The notes below the pieces were generated by a model, which had not been told where the DNA came from, did not search any database, and saw only the letters and a list, made by a program, of their open reading frames with translations. Position numbers and translations under genes: made by a program. A DNA stretch of 64,000 bases, from contig CANMHB010000002.1 in NCBI GenBank assembly GCA_947497485.1, forward strand, positions 1 through 64,000, read 5' to 3'. Positions 56,076 to 64,000 of the stretch are shown here, piece after piece (position 1 is the first letter of the stretch; every line of letters begins with the position of its first letter). This DNA comes from Flavobacteriales bacterium (lineage in GTDB: Bacteria > Bacteroidota > Bacteroidia > Flavobacteriales_D > Crocinitomicaceae).

Positions 56076-56083
56076 ATTTCATT

Positions 56084-56585
56084 GTATTAAGGCATTAGCC
56101 AAATAGTGCTTAGCTAATACCCATTTCTTAAATTTCTTAAATTTCTAATTTTTTTATAAATGCACTTATCATTTTAGACATCTCTGTGATTTGACCTAAA
56201 ATTTCAATATACAATTCTTCATTTTTTATAAATCCTAATTTAAAAGCTAACAGTAATTGCGTTTCGACTTCATAAAGAGAACCCCTAGATATTTTAACGA
56301 ATTGAATATAACTCTTTGTCGAACCTCTGCCATATCCTTCAGCTATGTTGCTAGGCACAGAAACAGTTGCCCTTCGTAATTGCGATATTAAACCAAATTT
56401 TTCGTCCTCACTAAAATCGTTGGTCAATTTGTAAACAGAAGCTGAAATCTCCATACCTTTTTTCCAAATGAGCAGATCTTTGTATGATTTTACAACTTCC
56501 ATTATTTCTCTTTTAATTCTACTTATATAATTAACATTTTATTATAAATGTTTAAACTAATTACTATTAACTATTGCCTAATACT
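56084..56585. mobile_element. Possible small inserted cassette with imperfect terminal inverted repeats
   Basis: GTATTAAGGCATTAG at 56084-56098 and CTATTGCCTAATACT at 56571-56585 are imperfect inverted copies (one gap and one mismatch over about 14 bases). They bracket the four-helix-bundle gene at 56137-56502. The right flank also has short repeats of the CTATTGCCTA/CTATTAACTA kind. No transposase is present, so the label mobile is a hypothesis from layout. Confidence 0.35.
56137..56502 (-). CDS. Four-helix bundle protein of the 23S rRNA-intervening-sequence (S23) family
   Basis: The 121-residue protein matches the IVP/S23 four-helix-bundle family: SYKDLLIWKKGMEISASVYK at the start, FGLISQLRRATVSVPSNIAE, then GYGRGSTKSYIQFVKISRGS and a final helix pair. 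Family members were first found as ORFs within intervening sequences of 23S rRNA genes and are also scattered as single genes. Avd proteins of diversity-generating retroelements share the fold. Its position between sdhA and sdhB, on the same strand, is unusual. There is no reverse transcriptase or rRNA nearby. Molecular function is unknown; a nucleic-acid-binding role is inferred from relatives. Confidence 0.92.
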   Translation of the reverse strand: MEVVKSYKDLLIWKKGMEISASVYKLTNDFSEDEKFGLISQLRRATVSVPSNIAEGYGRGSTKSYIQFVKISRGSLYEVETQLLLAFKLGFIKNEELYIEILGQITEMSKMISAFIKKLEI

Positions 56586-56589
56586 AATA

Positions 56590-58602
56590 TTACTTATAAT
56601 TCCTTGCGGCAATCTTTATGAATTCGTATTTCAACTCTTCTTTGTGTAAAGTCGCTTTAGTTGCATCTCCTCCAGCATATTCCCATGCGGCCGCATATTT
56701 AAAGTTCTCATCATCACGAAGCGTTTCACCTTCTGCATCTTGGTATTCCTCTCTGAAGTGTCCCCCACATGATTCATTTCGTTGAAGAGCGTCGATTGCC
56801 ATTAATTGACCTAATTCAATGAAGTCAGCAACGCGAAGAGCCTTTTCTAATTCAGGATTCAATTCATCTGCATCTCCTGGAACAAATACGTCTTTGTAAA
56901 ACTCTTCTCGTAATGCGGCAATTTCCTCAATTGCTTCTTTCAGCCCTTGCTCATTACGCGCCATTCCAACTTTATTCCACATGATTAAACCAAGACGTTT
57001 ATGGAAAAAATCAACTGATTTCGTCCCCTTATTGTTTAAGAATCGATTTATTGAGTCTTTTACATCATTTTCTGCAGCATCAAATTCAGGTGAGTCCGTT
57101 GAAATTTTGCCTGTTCGAATTTCATTCGCTAAATAATCTGAAACAGTGTACGGAAGAACGAAATAACCATCAGCCAACCCTTGCATTAACGCAGAGGCTC
57201 CAAGACGATTCGCGCCGTGATCAGAGAAGTTAGCTTCTCCCGCTACAAAACATCCTTCTATTGTACTTTGAAGGTTATAATCAACCCAAACGCCGCCCAT
57301 TGTATAGTGAACTGCCGGATAAATTTTCATAGGTGTTTCGTATGGATTCTCATCCGTGATTTTTTGATACATCTGGAAGAGGTTTCCATATTTCTCTTCA
57401 ATCCATTTTTTACCAAGTTCTAAAATTCGTTCTTCAGAAGGACTATGTTCTCCTTTGGCATAAGCCGCTTGACGACCTTTACTTTTAATTTCAGAAGCAA
57501 AATCCAAATATACTCCTTCATTCGTATCGTTTGCTTCAATACCGAAACCGGCGTCACATCTTTCCTTTGCTGCACGAGACGCAACATCTCGAGGAACCAA
57601 GTTACCAAATGCGGGGTATCTTCTTTCAAGGAAATAATCTCTATCTTCTTCAGAAATTTGTGTTGGTTTCAATTTTCCTGCTCGAATTGCTTCAGCATCC
57701 TCTTTCTTTTTTGGAACCCAAATTCTTCCTGAGTTTCTCAAAGACTCAGACATCAATGTCAATTTTGACTGATTCGTTCCATGAACCGGAATACATGTTG
57801 GGTGAATTTGAACAAAACATGGGTTTGCAAACAACGCTCCACGTTTATGCACTTTCCAAGCTGCTGAAACATTACTTCCCATCGCGTTGGTTGACAAGAA
57901 ATAAACATTTCCATAACCACCGGAAGCAATGATTACAGCGTGAGCAGAATGTCTTTCGATTTCACCTGTCACCAAATTTCTAGCAATGATTCCGCGTGCT
58001 TTACCATCTACAACCACTAAATCCATCATTTCGTGTCTGTGGTACATTTTTACACGACCTAAACCAACTTGACGCGATAAAGCAGAATAAGCTCCTAATA
58101 GTAATTGTTGTCCAGTTTGTCCCGCTGCGTAAAATGTTCTTTGAACCTGAGTTCCACCAAAAGATCTGTTATCCAATAGCCCTCCATATTCACGAGCGAA
58201 AGGAACTCCTTGTGCAACACACTGATCAATTATGTTTCCAGACACTTCAGCTAAACGATGAACATTTGCCTCACGAGCACGGTAATCACCTCCTTTAATG
58301 GTGTCGTAAAACAAACGATAAACCGAGTCACCGTCATTCTGATAATTCTTTGCTGCGTTAATTCCACCTTGTGCGGCAATGGAATGCGCACGTCTAGGTG
58401 AATCCTGAAAACAAAATGCTTTTACGTTGTAACCCATTTCACCCAACGAAGCCGCTGCAGCACCACCTGCAAGACCGGTTCCTACGACAATAACATCGAT
58501 TTTAGGACGATTGTTAGGCGCAACCAACTTCATGCTGTTTTTATGGTTAGTCCATTTATCAGCAATTGGACCTTCTGGAATTCTGGAATTTAATTTTGAC
58601 AT
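56590..58602 (-). CDS. sdhA: Succinate dehydrogenase/fumarate reductase flavoprotein subunit
   Basis: The 670-residue catalytic subunit has the FAD-binding start [20 protein letters not shown], the flavinylation region [48 protein letters not shown], and [20 protein letters not shown]. It oxidises succinate or reduces fumarate. Length and gene order (sdhC-sdhA-sdhB) match the b558-type complex of Bacteroidota. It begins 13 bases after sdhC. Confidence 0.98.
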   Translation of the reverse strand: MSKLNSRIPEGPIADKWTNHKNSMKLVAPNNRPKIDVIVVGTGLAGGAAAASLGEMGYNVKAFCFQDSPRRAHSIAAQGGINAAKNYQNDGDSVYRLFYDTIKGGDYRAREANVHRLAEVSGNIIDQCVAQGVPFAREYGGLLDNRSFGGTQVQRTFYAAGQTGQQLLLGAYSALSRQVGLGRVKMYHRHEMMDLVVVDGKARGIIARNLVTGEIERHSAHAVIIASGGYGNVYFLSTNAMGSNVSAAWKVHKRGALFANPCFVQIHPTCIPVHGTNQSKLTLMSESLRNSGRIWVPKKKEDAEAIRAGKLKPTQISEEDRDYFLERRYPAFGNLVPRDVASRAAKERCDAGFGIEANDTNEGVYLDFASEIKSKGRQAAYAKGEHSPSEERILELGKKWIEEKYGNLFQMYQKITDENPYETPMKIYPAVHYTMGGVWVDYNLQSTIEGCFVAGEANFSDHGANRLGASALMQGLADGYFVLPYTVSDYLANEIRTGKISTDSPEFDAAENDVKDSINRFLNNKGTKSVDFFHKRLGLIMWNKVGMARNEQGLKEAIEEIAALREEFYKDVFVPGDADELNPELEKALRVADFIELGQLMAIDALQRNESCGGHFREEYQDAEGETLRDDENFKYAAAWEYAGGDATKATLHKEELKYEFIKIAARNYK

Positions 58603-58615
58603 ATTATTTAATTTC

Positions 58616-59467
58616 CTATGATTTCAAATAAATTAATATCGGAATAATTGCAAAAAGCAAAGGCACGATTACCGCAAATCCTTTTCCTAAAGCCTTTATG
58701 AGTGGATTCCATTTAGCGTGATTAACACCAAGAGATTGAAAAGCCGAGGCAAATCCGTGCCATAAGTGAAACCCTAATACTATCATCGAAATTGTGTAAA
58801 AAAGAACACCAAAAAGAGCTGAGCTATTCGACTTACTGAAAAATTGGATAACCACTGTGTGTAAATCTCTGTAACCTTCACCAATTTTAATATTTGAACC
58901 TTTAATGAAAAGCTCTGTTCCCTTCTCCATAATACTATTTTCGTCTTTTGGTAATGGTTGAATAGTTGGGACATGCGTATAATAAAAAGTCTGTTGAGCT
59001 AAAGCAGGTATTTGTTGTTCTGATTCAATTTTATAGGTATGTAATGGAACATCCTCTTTAATCTTCATCTTCCACCAGAAATTCGCCATGTGGGTGGCGA
59101 TGAATACCAATATCAAAGTTCCTAACACCGCCATCCATCTTGAAGGTAACGAAGAATTTGCAGATGGGTTTGAGTAAGCATAATTTACTGGTCGGGCCTT
59201 CTTATTCTGAATAGTCAACATGATTCCGTCAACAGCGTGAAAAAGAATAGAGGCGTATGTAACATAAGATAATACTTTAATAAAAATATTATGCCCCATA
59301 AAGTATGCATATTCATTAAATGCTCTTCTGCCCTCTTCTCCTGTTTTCATTATTAATTGAAGATTTCCAAGCAAGTGCCCGACAAGAAACGTGCATAAAA
59401 ACAATCCGGTTAAAGCCATCCAATATTTTTTGGCAATTGATGACTTTATTAATGCTGAATTACTCAT
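58616..59467 (-). CDS. sdhC: Succinate dehydrogenase cytochrome b558 subunit, with enlarged loop
   Basis: The 283-residue membrane subunit has five hydrophobic helices at about 16-36, 63-85, 110-130, 218-238 and 262-281. Putative haem ligands are His31, His77, His126 and His234. Typical homologues are about 225-240 residues. Here the loop between helices 3 and 4 (about 132-215) is roughly 50-60 residues longer, with Pro/Gln/Glu-rich sequence. It is the first gene of the sdh operon, with a -7 box at 59493-59500. Confidence 0.93.
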   Translation of the reverse strand: MSNSALIKSSIAKKYWMALTGLFLCTFLVGHLLGNLQLIMKTGEEGRRAFNEYAYFMGHNIFIKVLSYVTYASILFHAVDGIMLTIQNKKARPVNYAYSNPSANSSLPSRWMAVLGTLILVFIATHMANFWWKMKIKEDVPLHTYKIESEQQIPALAQQTFYYTHVPTIQPLPKDENSIMEKGTELFIKGSNIKIGEGYRDLHTVVIQFFSKSNSSALFGVLFYTISMIVLGFHLWHGFASAFQSLGVNHAKWNPLIKALGKGFAVIVPLLFAIIPILIYLKS

Positions 59468-59492
59468 AATTACTTTTTGTTTGTAATGATTG

Positions 59493-59500
59493 CAAATTTA
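59493..59500 (-). promoter_or_regulatory. -7 box (TAAATTTG) of the sdh operon
   Basis: TAAATTTG on the minus strand matches TAnnTTTG and lies 25 bases before the sdhC ATG. A -33 TTG is not at the expected spacing. The remaining ~150 bases to the M28 peptidase gene are AT-rich with nothing else identifiable. Confidence 0.5.
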
Positions 59501-59647
59501 ACCCTAAGAACAATTAAAATTTCATTTGGTTTTTATTTAAATTCATTTTAAATAAGGAAATTTTGACTAGAAAAAATTTTCAACCCCTAAATTGACTCAA
59601 AATTCTAATTTAGTAGTAACAAAAATTCAATTTAATGTTCTTTCTTC

Positions 59648-60619
59648 ATGTATAAATTCTTTTTTCTTTCTTTAGTTATATGCAATCTATCATTCGGTCA
59701 AAAGTCCATTGATTCTGTAACTATTCGCTCACTTCGGAAAAATCTAACAATTATTGCTAGTGATGACATGCAAGGACGGGAAACTGGAACAAAAGGAATT
59801 GAAAAAGCTGCGAAGTATATTGAAAATGAATTCTCTAAAATTGGCTTAACTCCAATTCGACCGAATAAAAACTATCGACAATGGTATAAAATTTCTGGAA
59901 TCTTTAAAGATGCGTTCAACATAATTGGCTGTATCGAAGGAAAAAATAAAAATGATGAATATATCCTAATTTCTGCCCATTACGACCATCTTGGAATAGA
60001 GGAAGGGCAAATTTATAACGGAGCGGACGACAATGGAAGTGGCACTGCCGCTTTATTATCTATTGCAGAGGCTATAATGAAAAAGAAGAAGGAAGGATTT
60101 GAAATAAATCGCAACATTGTATTTATCGCATTTAGTGGTGAAGAAAAAGGTCTTTTGGGAAGTAGATATTTTACAAATAATCCAATCATTCCATTTGAAA
60201 AAATAAGCTGTAATATAAATATTGATATGATTGGTAGAGTTGACCCGGATCGAATTTCTGCCGACTCATTAAATTATGTTCACGTTGTTGGTCAAAGTAA
60301 AATCAGTTCAGATATAACTCCAATTTTAAATGAATTAAATTCAAAAACACAGAATTTGGTTCTTGACTCAAAATATGATGTCAAAGATGAGCCAAACAGA
60401 CTGTTTTACAGAAGTGACCATTATAACTTTGCGAAAAATGGTGTCCCTGTTATATTTTTCTTCGACGGAATGCTAGGAGGTGACTACCACGACTTTACGG
60501 ATGATGTGGATAAAATAAACTGGGGTCTTTATCAGAAGAGAGTAAATTTCATTTTAGACTTAACCCTAAAAATTACCAACAAAAAAGAAATGCTTCGAAG
60601 AGACTTAAAAATTAGGTAA
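59648..60619 (+). CDS. Secreted M28 family zinc peptidase
   Basis: The 323-residue protein has a signal peptide (FFFLSLVICNLSFGQ). The M28 aminopeptidase-type metal ligands are visible: SAHYDHLG (His, with Asp), NGADDNGSGTAALL (bridging Asp), FIAFSGEEKGLLGSRYF (catalytic Glu and ligand Glu), NIDMIGRVD (Asp), and the final His in GDYHDFTDD. The full set suggests an active di-zinc exopeptidase in the periplasm or outside the cell. It has no T9SS sorting domain. Its end faces the response regulator gene with a 34-base gap. Confidence 0.92.
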   Translation: MYKFFFLSLVICNLSFGQKSIDSVTIRSLRKNLTIIASDDMQGRETGTKGIEKAAKYIENEFSKIGLTPIRPNKNYRQWYKISGIFKDAFNIIGCIEGKNKNDEYILISAHYDHLGIEEGQIYNGADDNGSGTAALLSIAEAIMKKKKEGFEINRNIVFIAFSGEEKGLLGSRYFTNNPIIPFEKISCNINIDMIGRVDPDRISADSLNYVHVVGQSKISSDITPILNELNSKTQNLVLDSKYDVKDEPNRLFYRSDHYNFAKNGVPVIFFFDGMLGGDYHDFTDDVDKINWGLYQKRVNFILDLTLKITNKKEMLRRDLKIR

Positions 60620-60653
60620 GTCCAGGACTGAAGTAATAATAAGCAGAGGGAAA

Positions 60654-61292
60654 TTAAACGTACCCTTTGTCTTTCGCCCAGCTACTCAATTGAGCAGCGT
60701 TTGACATTTCAAGTTTCTTAAGGATATTATGGCGATGCGTTTCTACTGTTCGATGTGATATAAATAGTTTATCAGCAATTTCTTTTGAAGACATTCCACC
60801 AGCAATCAACTTAACTATTTCAATTTCTTTCATAGTAAGTTCTTTTTTGCTTTCCGATGAATCTACATTTAACAATGAAGTAAAATAGCGATCTTTAATA
60901 TCTGATGCGATAAATACCTCTCCTCTATGGACTGTATGAATTGCATCAACTAACTCACTTTTAGATGTATTTTTGGTTAAATAACCTTTCGCACCGATAG
61001 ATAGAAATTTTTTAACATAAGTAATATCGTCATGCAATGACAATCCAATTACGCGCGTCTTAGGAAGGCTATTGTTTATTCTTTCAGTAGCATCAAAGCC
61101 GCTCCCGGCACCTAAATTAATGTCCATCAAAACAATTTCTGGCTTGTAAATCATTGCCTTATCGTAAGCTTCATCTACATTATCTGCAGTACCAACAACT
61201 GAAATATTTGGAGCATCTTTCAATAGTGAAACCCATGCCTCACTGATTAATTTATGATCGTCAACAATTAAAACTTTGATTACACCTTCCAT
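60654..61292 (-). CDS. NarL/LuxR-type response regulator
   Basis: The 212-residue protein has a receiver domain at about 5-122 (VLIVDDHKLISEA, phospho-acceptor Asp57 in IVLMDINLG, a conserved Ser/Thr in IGLSLHDD, Lys in GAKGYLTKNTS). A LuxR-type helix-turn-helix follows at about 148-205 (LTMKEIEIVKLIAGGMSSKE, SHRTVETHRHNILKKL). It should be a DNA-binding transcription regulator controlled by a histidine kinase that is not in the window. It lies 22 bases downstream of atpG on the same strand with no visible promoter, so it may be read through from the ATP synthase operon. Confidence 0.94.
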   Translation of the reverse strand: MEGVIKVLIVDDHKLISEAWVSLLKDAPNISVVGTADNVDEAYDKAMIYKPEIVLMDINLGAGSGFDATERINNSLPKTRVIGLSLHDDITYVKKFLSIGAKGYLTKNTSKSELVDAIHTVHRGEVFIASDIKDRYFTSLLNVDSSESKKELTMKEIEIVKLIAGGMSSKEIADKLFISHRTVETHRHNILKKLEMSNAAQLSSWAKDKGYV

Positions 61293-61314
61293 AAAAGATT
61301 ACTTTTCAACTAAA

Positions 61315-62190
61315 TTAAGCATTTAGTGCTTCTGCGCCACCAACTATTTCTAAAATCTCATTGGTAATTGCAGCTTGTCGAGCTTTATTGTAGCTTAATT
61401 TAAGTGATTTTTGCAATTCTTTCGCATTGTCTGTTGCTTTGTGCATTGCAGTCATCCTTGCTCCGTGCTCAGCTGCAAATGAGTCGCGAATAGCTTTATA
61501 AAGCTGTATTTTAAGTGACTTCGGTATCAAATCAGCAACGATTTCATCTTTTGATGGCTCAAAAATATAATCTCCTGTTGAGCTTTGATTTTCTTGAATT
61601 GTTGGAATGATGGGTAAAAATTGTTCCGTTTCTACTACTTGTGAAGCGGCATTAACAAAACGGTTGTAAACAACAACAACTTTGTCATATTCCTTTGCTG
61701 TGAATCCCCTCATCAATTCATTTGCTACTTCCGCAACATGTTCGAAACTTAAATTGGAGAATACATCTTCTAAAGGTTCCAAAGTTGAGTTAATGTAATA
61801 ATTAGGAGTTCTTTTGTAAACGTCTTTGATTTTCTTTCCTAAACAAAGCAAATGAACATTTTGTCCAGCATATTCTTCATTTATCAAATTAGAAACACGT
61901 TTAATAATGTTGTTGTTAAATCCTCCACACAAACCACGATTAGAGGTAATTCCGACAACTAAAATTTTCTTGACATCACGTTGCTCAGAGTAAACATTTT
62001 CAGAAAGATCTAAAGTAGCACTCAAATTACCTAGAATTTCCTTGATTTTTGCTGCATAAGGGCGCATTTGTGTAATTGCATCCTGTGCTCGTTTCAATTT
62101 TGCAGCCGATACCATTTTCATGGCCGATGTAATCTGCATTGTTGAACCAACCGAGGTAATTCTATTTCGTATTTCCTTTAAATTTGGCAT
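61315..62190 (-). CDS. atpG: F1Fo ATP synthase gamma subunit
   Basis: The 291-residue central-stalk subunit has the conserved N-terminal helix (LKEIRNRITSVGSTMQITSA, MKMVSAAKLKRAQDA) and the C-terminal helix (RMTAMHKATDNAKELQKSLK, YNKARQAAITNEILEIVGGA). It couples proton flow to ATP synthesis. It follows atpA by 116 bases, a gap filled by an AATTCT-rich inverted repeat. Confidence 0.97.
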   Translation of the reverse strand: MPNLKEIRNRITSVGSTMQITSAMKMVSAAKLKRAQDAITQMRPYAAKIKEILGNLSATLDLSENVYSEQRDVKKILVVGITSNRGLCGGFNNNIIKRVSNLINEEYAGQNVHLLCLGKKIKDVYKRTPNYYINSTLEPLEDVFSNLSFEHVAEVANELMRGFTAKEYDKVVVVYNRFVNAASQVVETEQFLPIIPTIQENQSSTGDYIFEPSKDEIVADLIPKSLKIQLYKAIRDSFAAEHGARMTAMHKATDNAKELQKSLKLSYNKARQAAITNEILEIVGGAEALNA

Positions 62191-62201
62191 CTTTTTATTA
62201 A

Positions 62202-62304
62202 TTTAGAAATCAAAATTTAGAATTTAGAATTACTTTTTTCTTGAGTTATATCGCGTTAAAAAGTTTAATTAATTCTGCATTCTCAATTCTACATTCTTAA
62301 TTCT
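62202..62304. repeat. AATTCT/AGAATT-rich inverted repeat between atpA and atpG
   Basis: The segment at 62202-62231 repeats TTTAGAAT-like units (ATTTAGAAT), and 62271-62304 repeats ATTCT-like units in the opposite sense (AATTCTGCATTCTCAATTCT). The two can pair imperfectly around a 39-base centre. It may be a dispersed intergenic repeat or affect atpG expression by folding in the mRNA. Confidence 0.5.
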
Positions 62305-62306
62305 CT

Positions 62307-63881
62307 CTAATATTTATCAGCTATTTCTTTAGCAACTTTCGATAAAACAGCTTCAATTTCATCTGTATATTTTCCAGCTTTCAAAGCAACCAATGTATCT
62401 GCGTGCTTAGCCTCTAAAACTGTCAAGAATTCTTTTTCAAATGCTTTAACTTGGTTAACAGGAACTCGTTGAATTAAACCTTTTGTTCCTACGTAGATGA
62501 TTGCAATTTGCTTTTCTACTGGATATGGGTCTCCTTCTTTTTGTTTAAGGATTTCAACGTTTCTTGCTCCTTTGTCCAAAACTGATTTAGTTGCAGCATC
62601 AAGGTCCGATCCAAATTTAGCAAACGCTTCAAGTTCTCGGTATTGCGCTTGGTCTAACTTCAATGTTCCAGCTACTTTCTTCATAGACTTAATTTGAGCA
62701 GAACCTCCAACACGTGAAACCGAAATACCTACGTTAATCGCCGGACGAATTCCTGAGTTGAATAAGTCAGACTCCAAAAAGATCTGTCCGTCTGTAATCG
62801 AAATTACGTTTGTTGGAATATATGCAGAAACGTCACCTGCTTGTGTTTCAATAATCGGCAATGCGGTCAATGAACCTCCTCCTTTAACAATTCCTTTTAA
62901 GGATTCAGGTAGGTCATTCATTTGTTTTGCAATTGTATCGTCAGCAATAACTTTTGCTGCTCTTTCCAATAAACGAGAGTGTAAGTAGAATACATCTCCT
63001 GGGTAAGCCTCACGACCTGGAGGACGACGAAGTAATAGAGAAACTTCACGATATGCAACCGCTTGTTTCGATAGATCATCATAAACAATTAATGCAGGCT
63101 TTCCTGAATCTCTAAAAAACTCACCAATTGCGGCTCCTGTCATTGGAGCATAAAACTGCATTGGAGCAGGATCAGATGCATTTGCAGCAACCACCGTTGT
63201 ATAGGCCATTGCTCCGGCATCTTCTAATTTTTTTACAATCCCCGCAACAGTTGAACCTTTTTGTCCTATGGCAACATAAATACAATAAACAGGCTCACCT
63301 CTATCAAAAAATTCTCTTTGATTTATGATTGTATCAATTGCAACCGTTGTTTTACCAGTTTGACGGTCACCAATGATTAACTCACGTTGTCCACGACCGA
63401 TTGGAATCATGGCATCAACTGCTTTAATTCCAGTTTGAAGCGGTTCATTTACCGGTTGTCGGAAGATAACTCCTGGTGCCTTACGTTCGATTGGCATTTC
63501 ATATAATTCACCTTGAATTGGCCCTTTACCATCAATTGGTTGACCTAATGTATCAACAACACGACCAACCATTCCATCTCCAACTTTAACAGATGCAATC
63601 TTTCCTAGTCGACGAGCAGTGTCACCTTCTTTTACACTTGAAGATCTTCCAAGTAATACGGCTCCAACATTGTCTTCTTCTAAGTTTAACGCAATTCCTT
63701 GCATTCCACCTTCGAATTCAATTAATTCACCGTATTGAACACCATTCATTCCATAGATACGTGCAATTCCGTCTCCTACTTGAAGAACGGTTCCAACTTC
63801 TTGCAATTCAGCCTCAGAACGAAATCCTGATAGTTGCTCTCTTAAAATTGCGGAAACTTCTGCTGGTTTGATATCTGCCAT
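62307..63881 (-). CDS. atpA: F1Fo ATP synthase alpha subunit
   Basis: The 524-residue subunit has the nucleotide-binding P-loop GDRQTGKTT at 171-179 and the typical [17 protein letters not shown] start. Other matches are [30 protein letters not shown], and [20 protein letters not shown] (the alpha/beta signature region). It forms the catalytic hexamer with beta, which is not in the window. It is 17 bases downstream of atpH. Confidence 0.98.
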   Translation of the reverse strand: MADIKPAEVSAILREQLSGFRSEAELQEVGTVLQVGDGIARIYGMNGVQYGELIEFEGGMQGIALNLEEDNVGAVLLGRSSSVKEGDTARRLGKIASVKVGDGMVGRVVDTLGQPIDGKGPIQGELYEMPIERKAPGVIFRQPVNEPLQTGIKAVDAMIPIGRGQRELIIGDRQTGKTTVAIDTIINQREFFDRGEPVYCIYVAIGQKGSTVAGIVKKLEDAGAMAYTTVVAANASDPAPMQFYAPMTGAAIGEFFRDSGKPALIVYDDLSKQAVAYREVSLLLRRPPGREAYPGDVFYLHSRLLERAAKVIADDTIAKQMNDLPESLKGIVKGGGSLTALPIIETQAGDVSAYIPTNVISITDGQIFLESDLFNSGIRPAINVGISVSRVGGSAQIKSMKKVAGTLKLDQAQYRELEAFAKFGSDLDAATKSVLDKGARNVEILKQKEGDPYPVEKQIAIIYVGTKGLIQRVPVNQVKAFEKEFLTVLEAKHADTLVALKAGKYTDEIEAVLSKVAKEIADKY

Positions 63882-63898
63882 TTTTAAACTAGTTTAAT

Positions 63899-64000
63899 TT
63901 ATTTAGTTAATTCTTGTTTCATTCTATTTAATTGACTTGCCACAGACGCGTCAATTTGTTTGTCACCCATTCGAACGATAAATCCTCCGATAAGTGTGTT
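63899..64000 (-). CDS. atpH: ATP synthase delta subunit, C-terminal fragment
   Basis: Thirty-three codons plus TAA are visible; the rest of the gene lies beyond the window edge. The peptide (LIGGFIVRMGDKQIDASVAS, then QLNRMKQEL) matches the C-terminal end of the delta subunit (OSCP family), which links F1 to the peripheral stalk. The position upstream of atpA supports the call. Confidence 0.88.
   Translation of the reverse strand, partial: NTLIGGFIVRMGDKQIDASVASQLNRMKQELTK

Noticed and set aside
56137..56502. Four-helix-bundle gene as part of a diversity-generating retroelement (Avd)
   Set aside because: No reverse transcriptase, template repeat or variable repeat was seen nearby.

Overview
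The window is a chromosomal segment of an AT-rich member of the Bacteroidota, most likely order Flavobacteriales; a Fluviicola/Crocinitomicaceae-like organism is a guess. The evidence is: several secreted proteins with type IX secretion (T9SS) C-terminal sorting domains, both the Por_Secre_tail-like type A and the gliding-motility-associated type B; promoters with the Bacteroidota -7 box TAnnTTTG; few recognisable Shine-Dalgarno sites; a split transketolase; a b558-type succinate dehydrogenase; and the neighbourhood panC / short glycogen synthase / DUF4270 / glmS. No rRNA, tRNA, CRISPR, prophage or transposase was seen. Coding density is high and no gene-free stretch exceeds 300 bases.

Layout. 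1-3488: 5' part of a very large secreted adhesin-like gene (minus strand, running out of the window) behind a small secreted-protein gene. 3607-8172: fatty-acid/phospholipid operon DUF177-rpmF-plsX-fabH-accB-accC (minus), with a promoter at 8204-8211 and a terminator at 3544-3580. 8243-12370: pdxA, leucyl aminopeptidase, a membrane protein and a TPR lipoprotein (minus). 12439-14370: small membrane protein plus a long RluA-type pseudouridine synthase (plus). 14461-17609: a compact operon in which a von Willebrand factor A gene sits between the two halves of a split transketolase (minus). 17729-24892: small secreted protein, a type B sorted surface protein, hutU, an acyltransferase and a secreted PI-PLC-like protein (plus). 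25004-28932: sufA-sufB-sufC-sufD iron-sulfur assembly operon with a textbook promoter and a REPIN-like double palindrome between sufB and sufC. 28929-29714: SDR protein lacking the YxxxK pair. 29811-40411: two giant T9SS type A surface proteins, each followed by a clear terminator. 40524-43493: lipoprotein, metallopeptidase, outer-membrane-like protein, CvpA, TadA. 43634-46297: AsmA-like protein. 46304-48052: panC, panD and rfaE2. 48138-52105: short GT5 protein, DUF4270 lipoprotein, glmS. 52151-55298: secreted protein and a type B sorted PKD-like protein. 55308-59467: sdhC-sdhA-sdhB, with a four-helix-bundle (S23/IVP) gene wedged between sdhA and sdhB. 59648-60619: M28 peptidase. 60654-64000: atpH (partial)-atpA-atpG followed by a NarL-type response regulator.

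How the parts fit. Most of the window is core metabolism: malonyl-CoA and fatty-acid initiation, pyridoxal and pantothenate synthesis, the pentose phosphate pathway, Fe-S assembly, complex II and ATP synthase. This is interleaved with a secreted, surface-anchored layer exported by Sec and T9SS. The least ordinary elements are small insertions inside operons: the VWA gene in the transketolase locus, the REPIN-like element in suf, the IVP cassette in sdh and an AATTCT-rich inverted repeat between atpA and atpG. Nothing here clearly amounts to a new defence or mobile system; the VWA-transketolase locus and the IVP cassette are the best candidates for follow-up.

Several start codons were moved to the first ATG or GTG consistent with the promoter, signal peptide or overlap: leucyl aminopeptidase, VWA, hutU, sufC, sufD, SDR, the giant adhesin, AsmA and the 52151-53083 gene.
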